From an uncultured Duncaniella sp. (GTDB lineage: Bacteria > Bacteroidota > Bacteroidia > Bacteroidales > Muribaculaceae), in NCBI GenBank assembly GCA_910586305.1, contig CAJUGS010000006.1, positions 1 to 64,000 of the forward strand: a stretch of DNA of 64,000 bases. Direction: 5' to 3'. Shown in pieces: positions 25,317-33,051 of the stretch. Under the pieces are notes generated by a model. It was not told the DNA's origin, made no database searches, and was given only the letters and a program-made list of their open reading frames with translations. How positions within the stretch are numbered: the first letter of the stretch is position 1; each line of letters begins with the position of its first letter. The translations under genes were made by a program, and so were the position numbers.

Positions 25317-26519
25317 CTATCCCCGAGGGTCGTCTTCGTCGAGCATTTCGTAGCCGTAGTCTTCGCCTTCGTCCCAGAGTTCGTCGTCGTCGGCCCATTC
25401 GTCGGTCTCTTCGGGGTCTTCGGGTGTGGCGGGGATGTTTTCGAATATGAATTCGTCTTCCTCACGGACGCGGTGGTGTCCGTCGAGCGGACGGTGGGTT
25501 ATGGGTGTGACTTCGATGCGGTTTCGCTCGTCGGTGATTTCGCTCCAGAGGAGGTCTTTCAGCTCGGTTATTCCCTGGCCTGTTACGGCTGAGATGAACA
25601 CTGTCTTTATTCCTTCGGGGAGTGTCTGTGCTATCTCGTCGCGCAGTTCGTCGTCGAGCATATCGCTTTTTGAGATGGCGAGCAGGCGTGGCTTGTCGGC
25701 AAGCTGCGGGTTGAATTTTTCGAGTTCGGCCGATAGTATTGCGTATTGTTCGTTGATGTCGTCGGCGTCGGCTGGTATCATGAACAGGAGTACGGCGTTT
25801 CGCTCGATGTGGCGCAGGAAGCGAAGTCCGAGTCCTTTGCCTTCGCTCGCTCCTTCGATGATTCCCGGTATGTCGGCCATCACGAATGAGCGGTCGCCTC
25901 GGTAGGAGACGATGCCGAGCTGTGGCTCCATTGTGGTGAAGGGGTAGTCGGCGATTTTCGGACGTGCGGCAGAGATGGCCGACAGGAGTGTGGATTTTCC
26001 GGCGTTGGGGAATCCCACGAGGCCTACGTCGGCGAGCAGTTTCAGCTCCATTATGATGGATTTCTCAATGGCCGGTTCGCCGGGTTGTGCGTAGCGCGGG
26101 GTGCGGTTGGTGGGTGACTTGAAGTGCCAGTTGCCGAGTCCGCCACGTCCGCCTCGCAGGAGCTTTACTTCTTCGCCGTCGCCGGTGACTTCGCAGAGGA
26201 ATTCGCCTGTTTCGGCGTCAAATACGACTGTTCCGCAAGGTACGTCGACGATTACGTCGTCGCCGTCTTTTCCGAACGACCGTCCTCCTGTTCCGCTCTG
26301 TCCGTTTCCGGCGAAAATGTGTCGGCGGTATCTCAGTGGCAGGAGTGTCCACATATGTGCGTTTCCACGGAGTATGATGTGGCCTCCGCGTCCTCCGTCT
26401 CCGCCGTCAGGGCCGCCTTTGGGGACGTATTTTGCACGGTGGAAGTGGCGTGAGCCTGCACCGCCTTTGCCTGAGCGGCAAAGGACTTTAACGTAGTCTA
26501 TGAAATTGGAATCTGCCAT
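25317..26519 (-). CDS. obgE: GTPase ObgE
   Basis: Obg is an essential GTPase in 50S ribosome maturation and stress control. 400 residues: glycine-rich Obg domain (SGKGGAGSRHFHRAKYVPKG, GGDGGRGGHI, residues 14-160), G domain (G1 GFPNAGKSTLLS, G3 DIPGIIEGASEGKGLG, G4 AISKSDM, G5 ISAVTGQG), and a long acidic C-terminal tail (ETDEWADDDELWDEGEDYG). The acidic tail is longer than in E. coli but common in Bacteroidetes. It lies in a leftward unit with nonulosonic-acid genes upstream and yraN downstream. Confidence 0.96.
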   Translation of the reverse strand: MADSNFIDYVKVLCRSGKGGAGSRHFHRAKYVPKGGPDGGDGGRGGHIILRGNAHMWTLLPLRYRRHIFAGNGQSGTGGRSFGKDGDDVIVDVPCGTVVFDAETGEFLCEVTGDGEEVKLLRGGRGGLGNWHFKSPTNRTPRYAQPGEPAIEKSIIMELKLLADVGLVGFPNAGKSTLLSAISAARPKIADYPFTTMEPQLGIVSYRGDRSFVMADIPGIIEGASEGKGLGLRFLRHIERNAVLLFMIPADADDINEQYAILSAELEKFNPQLADKPRLLAISKSDMLDDELRDEIAQTLPEGIKTVFISAVTGQGITELKDLLWSEITDERNRIEVTPITHRPLDGHHRVREEDEFIFENIPATPEDPEETDEWADDDELWDEGEDYGYEMLDEDDPRG

Positions 26520-26595
26520 GGTGGGGAGGGAAGGGGATTAGTTGTGATTTGTCAAATGGGTTGTTGTGGTGGGTGGGGAGAGGATGGTGTCTTTT

Positions 26596-27660
26596 TTATT
26601 CTAACGTTCGGGTGGATGGTGTGTTCATGATGTGTTTCATGAGCTGGCAGGCGTGGGCGTAGTCGGCCGGTGTGCCTATGTCGATCCATGTGCCCGAGAT
26701 GGGGTAGAATGTTACTTTGCCTCCCGATGCGATCACGCTGTCGATGAGGTCGGTGGCATCGGTGCGCTCGTCGGATGGGAGGTTGCGGAGGAGGTGGTTG
26801 GAGATGATGTATATGCCGGCGTTGGCATAGTAGGTGTAGGAGGGTTTTTCCTCAAGGGCTTTTACTCGCGAGCCTTCGGTGGAGAGTATGGCGTAGGGGA
26901 CGGGTATGCTGTATGGGATGGCTGCTATTGTGATGTCGGCCTGCTCGGCGGCGTGATGGATGTACATATCCTCGAAGGATATTGTGGTGAGTAGGTCGGA
27001 GTTCATGACGAGTGTCTGTCCCTCGGGCGGGATGTCGCAGAGCAGTGCCGATCCTATTGTTCCAAGCTGTCGCGGCTCGCGTATGCATCGGACGCTGACT
27101 CCGGCCACGGGTGTGGCGAAGTGCTGTTCGATTTTTTCGGCAAGGTAGTTTACGGTGACTGAAATGTGGTCTATGCCTGCTGCGGCGAGTGATGCGATGT
27201 TGTGGTCTATGATGGCCCGTCCTCCTACGGGGAGGAGTGGTTTTGGGGTTTCGAGTGTGAGGGGTCTGAGTCGTTCGCCTTTTCCTCCGGCCATCAGTAT
27301 GGCTCTCAACGGGAGGAGTGTGGATGTGACGGATGTGTCGATGATGCGGAGTATGTGTCCGTTGTCGTCGAGTATGGGTATGAGTCGTAGGCCGAGCTGC
27401 CTGAGGCGGCGTATTGTGGCGACTGTGTCGGGGTCGTCCTTGCGGATGAAGCGGTAGTCGCGCTTCATTGCCATTTCCACGGGTGATGTGAGGGACAGTC
27501 CACGGAGGAGTGCGCGGCGAACGTCTCCGTCGGTGAGTGTGCCTGCCATGGAGCCGTCGGGGGCTGTGACGAGGAGTGTCATGAGGCCTCCTGAGAGGTC
27601 GTTGAGGCGTGAGAGTGCCTCGATGATCGTGGCTGACTGCCGGATGGTGTGGTTTTTCAT
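26596..27660 (-). CDS. CBS-domain nucleotidyltransferase, PtmE-like
   Basis: 354 residues in two parts. Residues 1-115 are a CBS pair (IIEALSRLNDLSGGLMTLLV, GTLTDGDVRRALLRGL, LIPILDDNGHILRIID). Residues 117-350 are a sugar-phosphate nucleotidyltransferase (LRAILMAGGKGERLRPLTLE, TPKPLLPVGGRAIIDHNI, NSDLLTTISFEDM). This layout is that of Campylobacter PtmE, the glucosamine-1-phosphate guanylyltransferase that starts GDP-linked legionaminic acid synthesis. The neighbours support this: it overlaps by 4 bases a CMP-sugar synthetase gene, itself overlapping a hydrolysing 2-epimerase gene. Confidence 0.8.
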   Translation of the reverse strand: MKNHTIRQSATIIEALSRLNDLSGGLMTLLVTAPDGSMAGTLTDGDVRRALLRGLSLTSPVEMAMKRDYRFIRKDDPDTVATIRRLRQLGLRLIPILDDNGHILRIIDTSVTSTLLPLRAILMAGGKGERLRPLTLETPKPLLPVGGRAIIDHNIASLAAAGIDHISVTVNYLAEKIEQHFATPVAGVSVRCIREPRQLGTIGSALLCDIPPEGQTLVMNSDLLTTISFEDMYIHHAAEQADITIAAIPYSIPVPYAILSTEGSRVKALEEKPSYTYYANAGIYIISNHLLRNLPSDERTDATDLIDSVIASGGKVTFYPISGTWIDIGTPADYAHACQLMKHIMNTPSTRTLE

Positions 27661-28346
27661 TTTTCCATGATTTTTTCCATTACCATCCAGTCGAGCGGTG
27701 TGTCGAGGTCGACGGAGCGCTCGCGCGGCATTACGTAGGGTATGCGTCGCGGGAATGCTCCGAGCGGCATGGCGCGGATGGAGGCGGGATTGATTACGTA
27801 GACTGCCCCGTTGAACTGCCAGGCCTGAGGCGCGTCCTGGCGGCGTGTGTATAGTCCGTCGCCTTTCGAGATGCGGAGGGATCCGTCGGGGAGTGTCTCG
27901 AAGCAGTCGTAGTAGGGGTTGGCGGCTGCCGGTGTGACTGATACGACCATGTCGCAGGCGGGTGTGTAGAGGCTGAGGGCGGCTCTGGTGTCGTCGACTG
28001 TCCGGAGGGGTGATGTGGGCTGGAGCAGTATGACGCAGTCGTAGGCTATCCCCTCACGGTCGGCGTAGTCCATGGCGTCGATTATGACTTCGCGGGAGCC
28101 TACGGTGTCGCCTCCGAGTTTTTCGGGGCGTGTGTAGGGCACCGGAAGTCCTGTGGCCTGTGCGACCTCGCGTATTTCGGGGTCGTCGGTCGACAGGATT
28201 ATGTGGCTGTCGGGCGAGATGGCTCTTGCCACTTCGATGGAGTAGTGTATGAGCGGTCTGCCTGCAAGGAGCTTTATGTTCTTGCGGGGTATTCCTTTGC
28301 TGCCTCCACGGGCCGGGATGATGATGAGGGGAGTTGGCTGACTCAT
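27657..28346 (-). CDS. CMP-nonulosonate cytidylyltransferase (LegF/PtmB/NeuA-like)
   Basis: 229 residues. Activates a nine-carbon acidic sugar with CTP to CMP-sugar. N-terminal IIPARGGSKGIPRKNIKLLAG is the CTP-binding signature; LQPTSPLRTVDDTRAA and the C-terminal VDLDTPLDWMVMEKIME carry the family Mg ligands. Sialic, legionaminic and pseudaminic forms are hard to tell apart; the PtmE-like neighbour points to legionaminate. It overlaps both neighbours by 4 bases. Confidence 0.85.
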   Translation of the reverse strand: MSQPTPLIIIPARGGSKGIPRKNIKLLAGRPLIHYSIEVARAISPDSHIILSTDDPEIREVAQATGLPVPYTRPEKLGGDTVGSREVIIDAMDYADREGIAYDCVILLQPTSPLRTVDDTRAALSLYTPACDMVVSVTPAAANPYYDCFETLPDGSLRISKGDGLYTRRQDAPQAWQFNGAVYVINPASIRAMPLGAFPRRIPYVMPRERSVDLDTPLDWMVMEKIMEK

Positions 28347-29500
28347 GATACGTCGTGGAATTTTTTTGTGGCGAGAGCTGCCGGGCTGACCGATGTGATG
28401 GCGTCGACCATCAGTGAAAGTGTGTCGGGTCGCGCGTATGGGTTGGGGGCTGTGCGTGCTTTGAGCTGTCCGTCGGGTGATAGCGCCAGGGCTATGGCTC
28501 GTGCTATTTCGGGGGCTGAGTCGCCGCAGTGTATGACGGATTCAGAGCAGAGTCTTCCCTGCTGTCTCACTCCTATGTCGACTGTCGGTATTCCCATCGA
28601 CGGGACTTCGACGATGCCGCTGGATGAGTTTCCGACAACGGCGCTGACCTGGCGCAGTGCGGACAGGTAGCGTAGTTTTCCCAGCGAGGGGACTACTCTG
28701 ACGCGGTTGGGGTTGTTTCGGGCATATTGCTCGATGAGGTCTATGATGACGCGTCCCCTGGGGTCGTTGTTGGGGTAGGTGAAGAGGATGTCTGACTGGG
28801 GGAATGTGTCGAGTGCCGTGAGAAGGTCCCGGCATCTCGTGGCTACGTCGCCGTCGTCGAGGGTGGCGGGATGGTAGGTGACGAGGAGTGTGCCGGGGCG
28901 GAACGGGAGTCCTACGGAGTCGCTGAGCTGGCGGCGCGAGAGGAGTGGTGTGTGTAGTATGTTGTAGACTCCGATGGCTCCGGTGCATATGACTCGGTCG
29001 GGCTGTTCGCCCATTGCTATTACCCTGTTCCGGTATTCCTCGGTGGCTGTGAGGTGCAGGGAGGCCATCTTTGTGATGGCGTGGCGTATGGAGTCGTCGA
29101 TGGCGCCTTCGGATATTTCGCCTCCGGCGATGTGGACTATCGGTATTCGCATCATTAGCGATGCTGTCGCTGTCGCGAGCATTTCGAATCGGTCGCCGAG
29201 TATTATGACGATGTCGGGCGCCAGTGTGCGGAGGGCGTCGGCCATTCCTGTCATGCACGAGGCCATGGCGTGGACTGCTTCGCAGGATGTGTCGGTGGCT
29301 GGTGGCATCTGCACCCGTGTTATCGCGGATGTGAATCCGTCGGCCTCTATTTCGCGGATTGTGTCGCCGTAGAGGGGTGATAGGTGCATATTTGTCGCCA
29401 GTATCTCTACACGGCAGTCGGTGCGTGAGGCGAGGGCGCGCGCCAGGGGACTGAGGAGTCCCCAGTCGGCGCGTGTTCCTGTGGCTATGGCTATGCGCAT
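28343..29500 (-). CDS. Hydrolysing NDP-sugar 2-epimerase (LegG/NeuC-like)
   Basis: 385 residues of the UDP-GlcNAc 2-epimerase superfamily, hydrolysing branch, which releases a free ManNAc-type sugar while cutting off the nucleotide. Motifs: IATGTRADWGLLSPLARAL, VIILGDRFEMLATATASL, IVHIAGGEISEGAIDDSIRH, LVTYHPATLDDGDV, GNSSSGIVEVPSMG. NeuC acts on UDP-GlcNAc, LegG on a (di)acetamido-bacillosamine nucleotide; with PtmE-like and CMP-synthetase genes downstream LegG fits better. It starts 2 bases after yggS ends, so it is inside a housekeeping operon. Confidence 0.85.
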   Translation of the reverse strand: MRIAIATGTRADWGLLSPLARALASRTDCRVEILATNMHLSPLYGDTIREIEADGFTSAITRVQMPPATDTSCEAVHAMASCMTGMADALRTLAPDIVIILGDRFEMLATATASLMMRIPIVHIAGGEISEGAIDDSIRHAITKMASLHLTATEEYRNRVIAMGEQPDRVICTGAIGVYNILHTPLLSRRQLSDSVGLPFRPGTLLVTYHPATLDDGDVATRCRDLLTALDTFPQSDILFTYPNNDPRGRVIIDLIEQYARNNPNRVRVVPSLGKLRYLSALRQVSAVVGNSSSGIVEVPSMGIPTVDIGVRQQGRLCSESVIHCGDSAPEIARAIALALSPDGQLKARTAPNPYARPDTLSLMVDAITSVSPAALATKKFHDVS

Positions 29501-29502
29501 GG

Positions 29503-30177
29503 TCAGTATTCTCTTTCGCCGAATATGGTTGTGCCTACACGTATCATGTTGGCTCCCTGTGCTACCGCGAGCGGCCAGTCGTGGCTCATTCCCATGCTCA
29601 CCACTGAGAATTCGGGGTGTGATGCGAATGTGCCTTGCGATAGGATGTCGAATGTGTGGCGTATTTCGCGGAAGTCGGCTGTGATGCGCCTTTCGTCGTC
29701 GACGTTGGAGGCCATTCCCATTACTCCGGTTATTCTGACGGCTTTCAGGGAGCCGATGAATTGCGGGGTGAGGAGTGAGATCATTTCGTCGGGGGTGAGG
29801 CCGAACTTGGTCTCTTCGCGGGCTACGTGGAGCTGCATCAGCACGTCGATGCTGCGGTTTATCCGTAGTGCTTCGTTGTCGATGAGCCTGAGGAGCCTCT
29901 CTGAGTCGACGCTGTGGATGAGGTCGACGTGGGGCACTATGGCCCGCACCTTGTTGGTCTGGAGGTGTCCGATGAAGTGCCAGCTGATGTCGGACGGTAG
30001 GTTTCGGGCCTTTTCCACGAGTTCGTTGGCTCGGCTTTCGCCGAATACTCTCTGGCCGGCGTCGTAGGCCTCGCGCAGGGCTTCGACGGGATGGAACTTG
30101 GAGACAGCCACGAGTGTGATACCTTGCGGTATGCTTCGACGCAGGCCGTCGAGCCGAGATGTGACGGTCTCTGTCAT
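29503..30177 (-). CDS. YggS family PLP homeostasis protein
   Basis: 224 residues. Single-domain PLP-binding TIM barrel like alanine racemase's N-domain, but acting in pyridoxal-phosphate and amino/keto-acid balance rather than catalysis. The PLP lysine is in TLVAVSKFHPVEALREAY; other blocks are VFGESRANELVEKA, WHFIGHLQTNKVR, GVMGMASN and SMGMSHDWPLAVAQGANMIRVG. Full length. It follows the DUF4494 gene by 6 bases, a neighbour pair seen widely in Bacteroidales. Confidence 0.94.
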   Translation of the reverse strand: MTETVTSRLDGLRRSIPQGITLVAVSKFHPVEALREAYDAGQRVFGESRANELVEKARNLPSDISWHFIGHLQTNKVRAIVPHVDLIHSVDSERLLRLIDNEALRINRSIDVLMQLHVAREETKFGLTPDEMISLLTPQFIGSLKAVRITGVMGMASNVDDERRITADFREIRHTFDILSQGTFASHPEFSVVSMGMSHDWPLAVAQGANMIRVGTTIFGEREY

Positions 30178-30183
30178 GATTTT

Positions 30184-30621
30184 TCAGTCTTCTTTTTTAC
30201 CGGCGAGGTCGGCTTCGTATACGTCGAGAATCGCTGTCTCCTGGATTGTGTTGATCTCGAAGTCGGCGAGTGTGCTCTTCATTCCCTCCATGAAGTTGTC
30301 GTAGGCTTCCTTGAACGAGTCGGCTGCCACGAGAATCTGCGAGATAGATTTCTTTTCTACCGCTGTTTTTTCGTCGAGTGTTATGAAGGCTACTTTCACG
30401 AGATACCATTTGTCGCCTGTGCGCTGCTGGAATATTTCGGAAATCTTTGAGATTTTTACAGCGGAGACTGAGAACTCGGATGTGAAGTGGGCCATCTCTT
30501 CGGTGATGCGGGCCTCGGCCTCGGTGAATGAGAGTGCGTCGACCATGAAGGCTTCGGTGACTTTCTTGATCGAGCCGTTCTCCATAGTCTTGTCGTAACG
30601 GACTTTAGTTTCGAACCACAT
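30184..30621 (-). CDS. DUF4494 protein
   Basis: 145 residues, cytoplasmic (no signal peptide). N-terminal WFETKVRYDKTMENGSIKKV and SFTEAEARITEEMAHFTSE, middle KWYLVKVAFITLDEKTAVEK, and a helix followed by the acidic tail EADLAGKKED. These match DUF4494, a Bacteroidetes-specific family with no assigned function. First gene of a leftward unit with an excellent promoter, continuing into yggS and the nonulosonic-acid genes. Confidence 0.88.
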   Translation of the reverse strand: MWFETKVRYDKTMENGSIKKVTEAFMVDALSFTEAEARITEEMAHFTSEFSVSAVKISKISEIFQQRTGDKWYLVKVAFITLDEKTAVEKKSISQILVAADSFKEAYDNFMEGMKSTLADFEINTIQETAILDVYEADLAGKKED

Positions 30622-30657
30622 ATGTTGATATGATTAATTGTTATTGGAATCGGACTG

Positions 30658-30689
30658 CAAAATTAGTGAAAAATCACGCGATTCACAAA
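30658..30689 (-). promoter_or_regulatory. Promoter of the DUF4494-to-yraN unit
   Basis: Minus strand TTTG (30686-30689), 20 bases, TAATTTTG (30658-30665). Full consensus; leader about 33 bases. Confidence 0.75.
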
Positions 30690-30702
30690 CTGAAAATCGC
30701 TG

Positions 30703-31458
30703 TCAGAACGGGCTGCGGTATTTTCCGGCAAGCTGCCGGGCGAAGTGGTAGAAGAAGCGTGTGTCGTCGATGAAATATCGGCGGAACATTCTCCGGGGTT
30801 CGCACAGGAACCTGAAGAACCATTCCATGCATATCTTGCGTACCCATTGTGGTGCGCGGCGTATGTTGCCTGCTTCGAAGTCGATGGTGGCTCCGAGTGC
30901 CATCCACAGCCTTATGCCCGGCATGAGGTGGCGGTGGCGTGTGATGAAGAGTTCCTGCTTGGGTGCTCCGAGTCCGACGAGGCATACGTTGGCTCCGGAT
31001 GAGTTGACTATGCGGGCTATGCGGTCGATTTCGGCGGGGTCTTTCTCGAATCCGAATGGGGGGGAGTAGGTGCCTGTCACTATCTCTCGCCCTACGCGGG
31101 CGTTGATGCGCCGCGCGGCTTCGGCGGCGACTCCTTCGCGTGCTCCGAGAAGGAATATGCGGCAGTCGGGGTCGTCGGCGTGGTGGAGGTAGTAGTCGGA
31201 GAAGAATGTGCTTCCGGGTATTGCCTCGGGCAGTGCCTCGGGCAGGAGGCGGGAGCAGGTGAGCAGGATGCGGCTGTCGCAGACTATCCAGTCGGCGTTT
31301 TTGTAGGCTTCGAAGAAGGCTTTGTCGGTCTGCAGCTTTACGAGGTGGTCGAGGTTGGGGGTGAAGAGTATTCCGTCGTGAAGCGAGTCGAGGAGCTGTC
31401 GTTTGGTTATGGACAGGACCGGGATGTTGAGGATGGTGGTGGCTGGGAATTGTGTCAT
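30703..31458 (-). CDS. WecG/TagA/CpsF family glycosyltransferase
   Basis: 251 residues. This family moves N-acetylmannosamine(-uronate) or a related sugar onto a lipid-linked GlcNAc in glycan assembly at the inner membrane. Signatures: LFTPNLDHLVKLQTDKAFF, DSRILLTCSRLL, FLLGAREGVAAEAARRI, LVGLGAPKQELFI, LWMALGATIDFEAGNIRRAP and the C-terminal WFFRFLCEPRRMFRRY. Start at the ATG at 31458; a much longer upstream open frame is antisense-type shadow over the neighbouring gene. Acceptor and donor are not predictable. Last gene of the dapB-lepB-wbqC-GT2-wecG run. Confidence 0.9.
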   Translation of the reverse strand: MTQFPATTILNIPVLSITKRQLLDSLHDGILFTPNLDHLVKLQTDKAFFEAYKNADWIVCDSRILLTCSRLLPEALPEAIPGSTFFSDYYLHHADDPDCRIFLLGAREGVAAEAARRINARVGREIVTGTYSPPFGFEKDPAEIDRIARIVNSSGANVCLVGLGAPKQELFITRHRHLMPGIRLWMALGATIDFEAGNIRRAPQWVRKICMEWFFRFLCEPRRMFRRYFIDDTRFFYHFARQLAGKYRSPF

Positions 31459-31496
31459 CACGGCAGTGAAAAATGCAGGGGGTGGTTGTGGAGGTG

Positions 31497-32429
31497 TCAG
31501 CGGCGTGTGATGCGGCTGACGATGTTGAAGAGTCCGAGGCGCATGAGTGTCATTACGGCTCTTTCGCCCGTTGATGAGGGGGTGTGGGAGGAGAAGGCTC
31601 TTCGCACCATGGGGTGGCGTAGGTATAGGCGCGGGGTGGCGTGGTCGCCGGCGTGGATGAGGCGGAGGATGAGGTTGTAGTATTGCGGGAAGGCGAATTC
31701 GTCGATGTCGGTGGAGAGGGCCGGGTCGAACCATGCGAGCATTTCGGAATGCAGGCGTGTGTAGTTGAGGAGTATTTCCGGGGTGGCGTGGGATGTGACC
31801 GATCCGCTGCGGTGGACGTAGTGGTAGAGGGGGGCTGTGTCGAGACTTGCTGAGGTGCAGTGGCGGAGGTAGGTGAATACGAAGTCGATGTCTTCGAGGA
31901 GGTCTATCTCCCGCAGGCGCAGGGAGTGGGCGCGGATGATGGGGAGCGAGAAGAGTTTGTTGCAGAGAGAGGCCATGAGGCCTGTGGGTAGGAGTGAGGC
32001 GAGGGCCGGTGAGGATCGGAGTGGTGAGAATGTGTGGCGTCCCTGCAGCGGGAGTGTGTGGGGGCGTGTCTCGGTGCCGTGGTGGTGGAGGAGTGAGCAT
32101 ATCCTGAGGTCGCCGTCGAGGGATGCGAGTGTGGACAGCCATGAGGGGGATACGTAGTCGTCGCTGTCGGCAAATGTGACCCATTGCGCCGACGGGGAGC
32201 AGTGGAGGAGCCCTGTGTTGCGGGCCGAGGCGGGTCCGCCGTTGGGCTTTGTGACTATTTTCAGTCTGTCGGAGCGGATGGCGCGGGCGACTGCAAGGGT
32301 GGAGTCGGTGGAGCCGTCGTCGACGACGATTATCTCGAATTGGCCTGTGTAGTCCTGGGCGAGGATTGAGTCGATGCAGCGTGGGAGGGTCGTGGCTGCG
32401 TTGTAGGCCGGGATGATTACGGATATCAT
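31497..32429 (-). CDS. Family 2 glycosyltransferase
   Basis: 310 residues. The GT-A nucleotide-sugar domain is clear: SVIIPAYNAATTLPRCIDSI, IIVVDDGSTDSTLAVARAI, KPNGGPASARNTGL, and the DxD motif in FADSDDYVSP. The C-terminal 190 residues are helical without membrane spans. It transfers a sugar to an envelope glycan or lipid; donor and acceptor unknown. It starts in the last codons of the wbqC-like gene (4-base ATGA overlap) and lies 38 bases before wecG. Confidence 0.9.
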   Translation of the reverse strand: MISVIIPAYNAATTLPRCIDSILAQDYTGQFEIIVVDDGSTDSTLAVARAIRSDRLKIVTKPNGGPASARNTGLLHCSPSAQWVTFADSDDYVSPSWLSTLASLDGDLRICSLLHHHGTETRPHTLPLQGRHTFSPLRSSPALASLLPTGLMASLCNKLFSLPIIRAHSLRLREIDLLEDIDFVFTYLRHCTSASLDTAPLYHYVHRSGSVTSHATPEILLNYTRLHSEMLAWFDPALSTDIDEFAFPQYYNLILRLIHAGDHATPRLYLRHPMVRRAFSSHTPSSTGERAVMTLMRLGLFNIVSRITRR

Positions 32430-33049
32430 TGGCGGCAGAGGTTGTCGAGGTAGAGCTGTGATTCGGGACCGAGGTTGAAGATGAGGTCGAGTATGCTTAG
32501 GGAGGGGATGAAGCCGAGTTTTGAGGCACGGACCTGGTAGTAGGGCGGCAGGGTGGGGGAGGGGATGCGGCCGTGATCTATCGGTGTGGTCTCAAGGGTG
32601 TCGGCGGGGGTGTCGGTGAGTCCGAGGATGTCGCGGATTTCGGTGTCCCATGCGAGTGAGAGGTCGCGGAGGAGCGGGTAGCGCGATTCTACTCCGTCGG
32701 TGAGCATGGGCATGAAGCGGTCGATGTAGAATTCGAAGTAGGGTGTTCGTCCGTAGGCGCTCTCGAGTGCTACCCGGTGGACGTTCCACCAGTCTCCGTG
32801 GGTGGATATGTGTATCTCGTCCCAGCGGCAACGCGATGTGGGCGGCTTGGCTATGGGCACTGTGAGTGATAGCGGTCCACGTGTGTCGGCTATGTCAAAG
32901 CGGTGTGTGGCTTTGTCGCGTTTGTCGAACGGCGTGGTCCAGTCCTGTCCGGATTTTGCGCATGACCATGCTGCCGCATAGTGCTCTACCCCCGCGCAGA
33001 GGCGCGGGGGTAGGAGTATGGAGTGTTCGGGATGTGGGATCGGTCGCAT
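32426..33049 (-). CDS. WbqC-like family protein
   Basis: 207 residues matching the WbqC-like family (name from an O-antigen cluster), with the blocks QDWTTPFDKRDKATHRFDIA, LSLTVPIAKP, WDEIHISTHGDWWNVHRVAL, SAYGRTPYFEFYIDRFMPML and the C-terminal LSILDLIFNLGPESQLYL. Function is not established; a role in glycan or lipid modification is often suggested. In Bacteroidetes it regularly follows lepB, as here (2-base gap). Start at 33049 is the ATG that begins the family N-terminus; the frame stays open upstream over lepB. Confidence 0.88.
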   Translation of the reverse strand: MRPIPHPEHSILLPPRLCAGVEHYAAAWSCAKSGQDWTTPFDKRDKATHRFDIADTRGPLSLTVPIAKPPTSRCRWDEIHISTHGDWWNVHRVALESAYGRTPYFEFYIDRFMPMLTDGVESRYPLLRDLSLAWDTEIRDILGLTDTPADTLETTPIDHGRIPSPTLPPYYQVRASKLGFIPSLSILDLIFNLGPESQLYLDNLCRQ

Positions 33050-33051
33050 TC

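Noticed and set aside
30703..32184. Extended 493-codon version of the wecG gene
   Set aside because: The first 240 codons are His/Pro/Arg-rich and overlap the glycosyltransferase gene in another frame; the family N-terminus starts at 31458.
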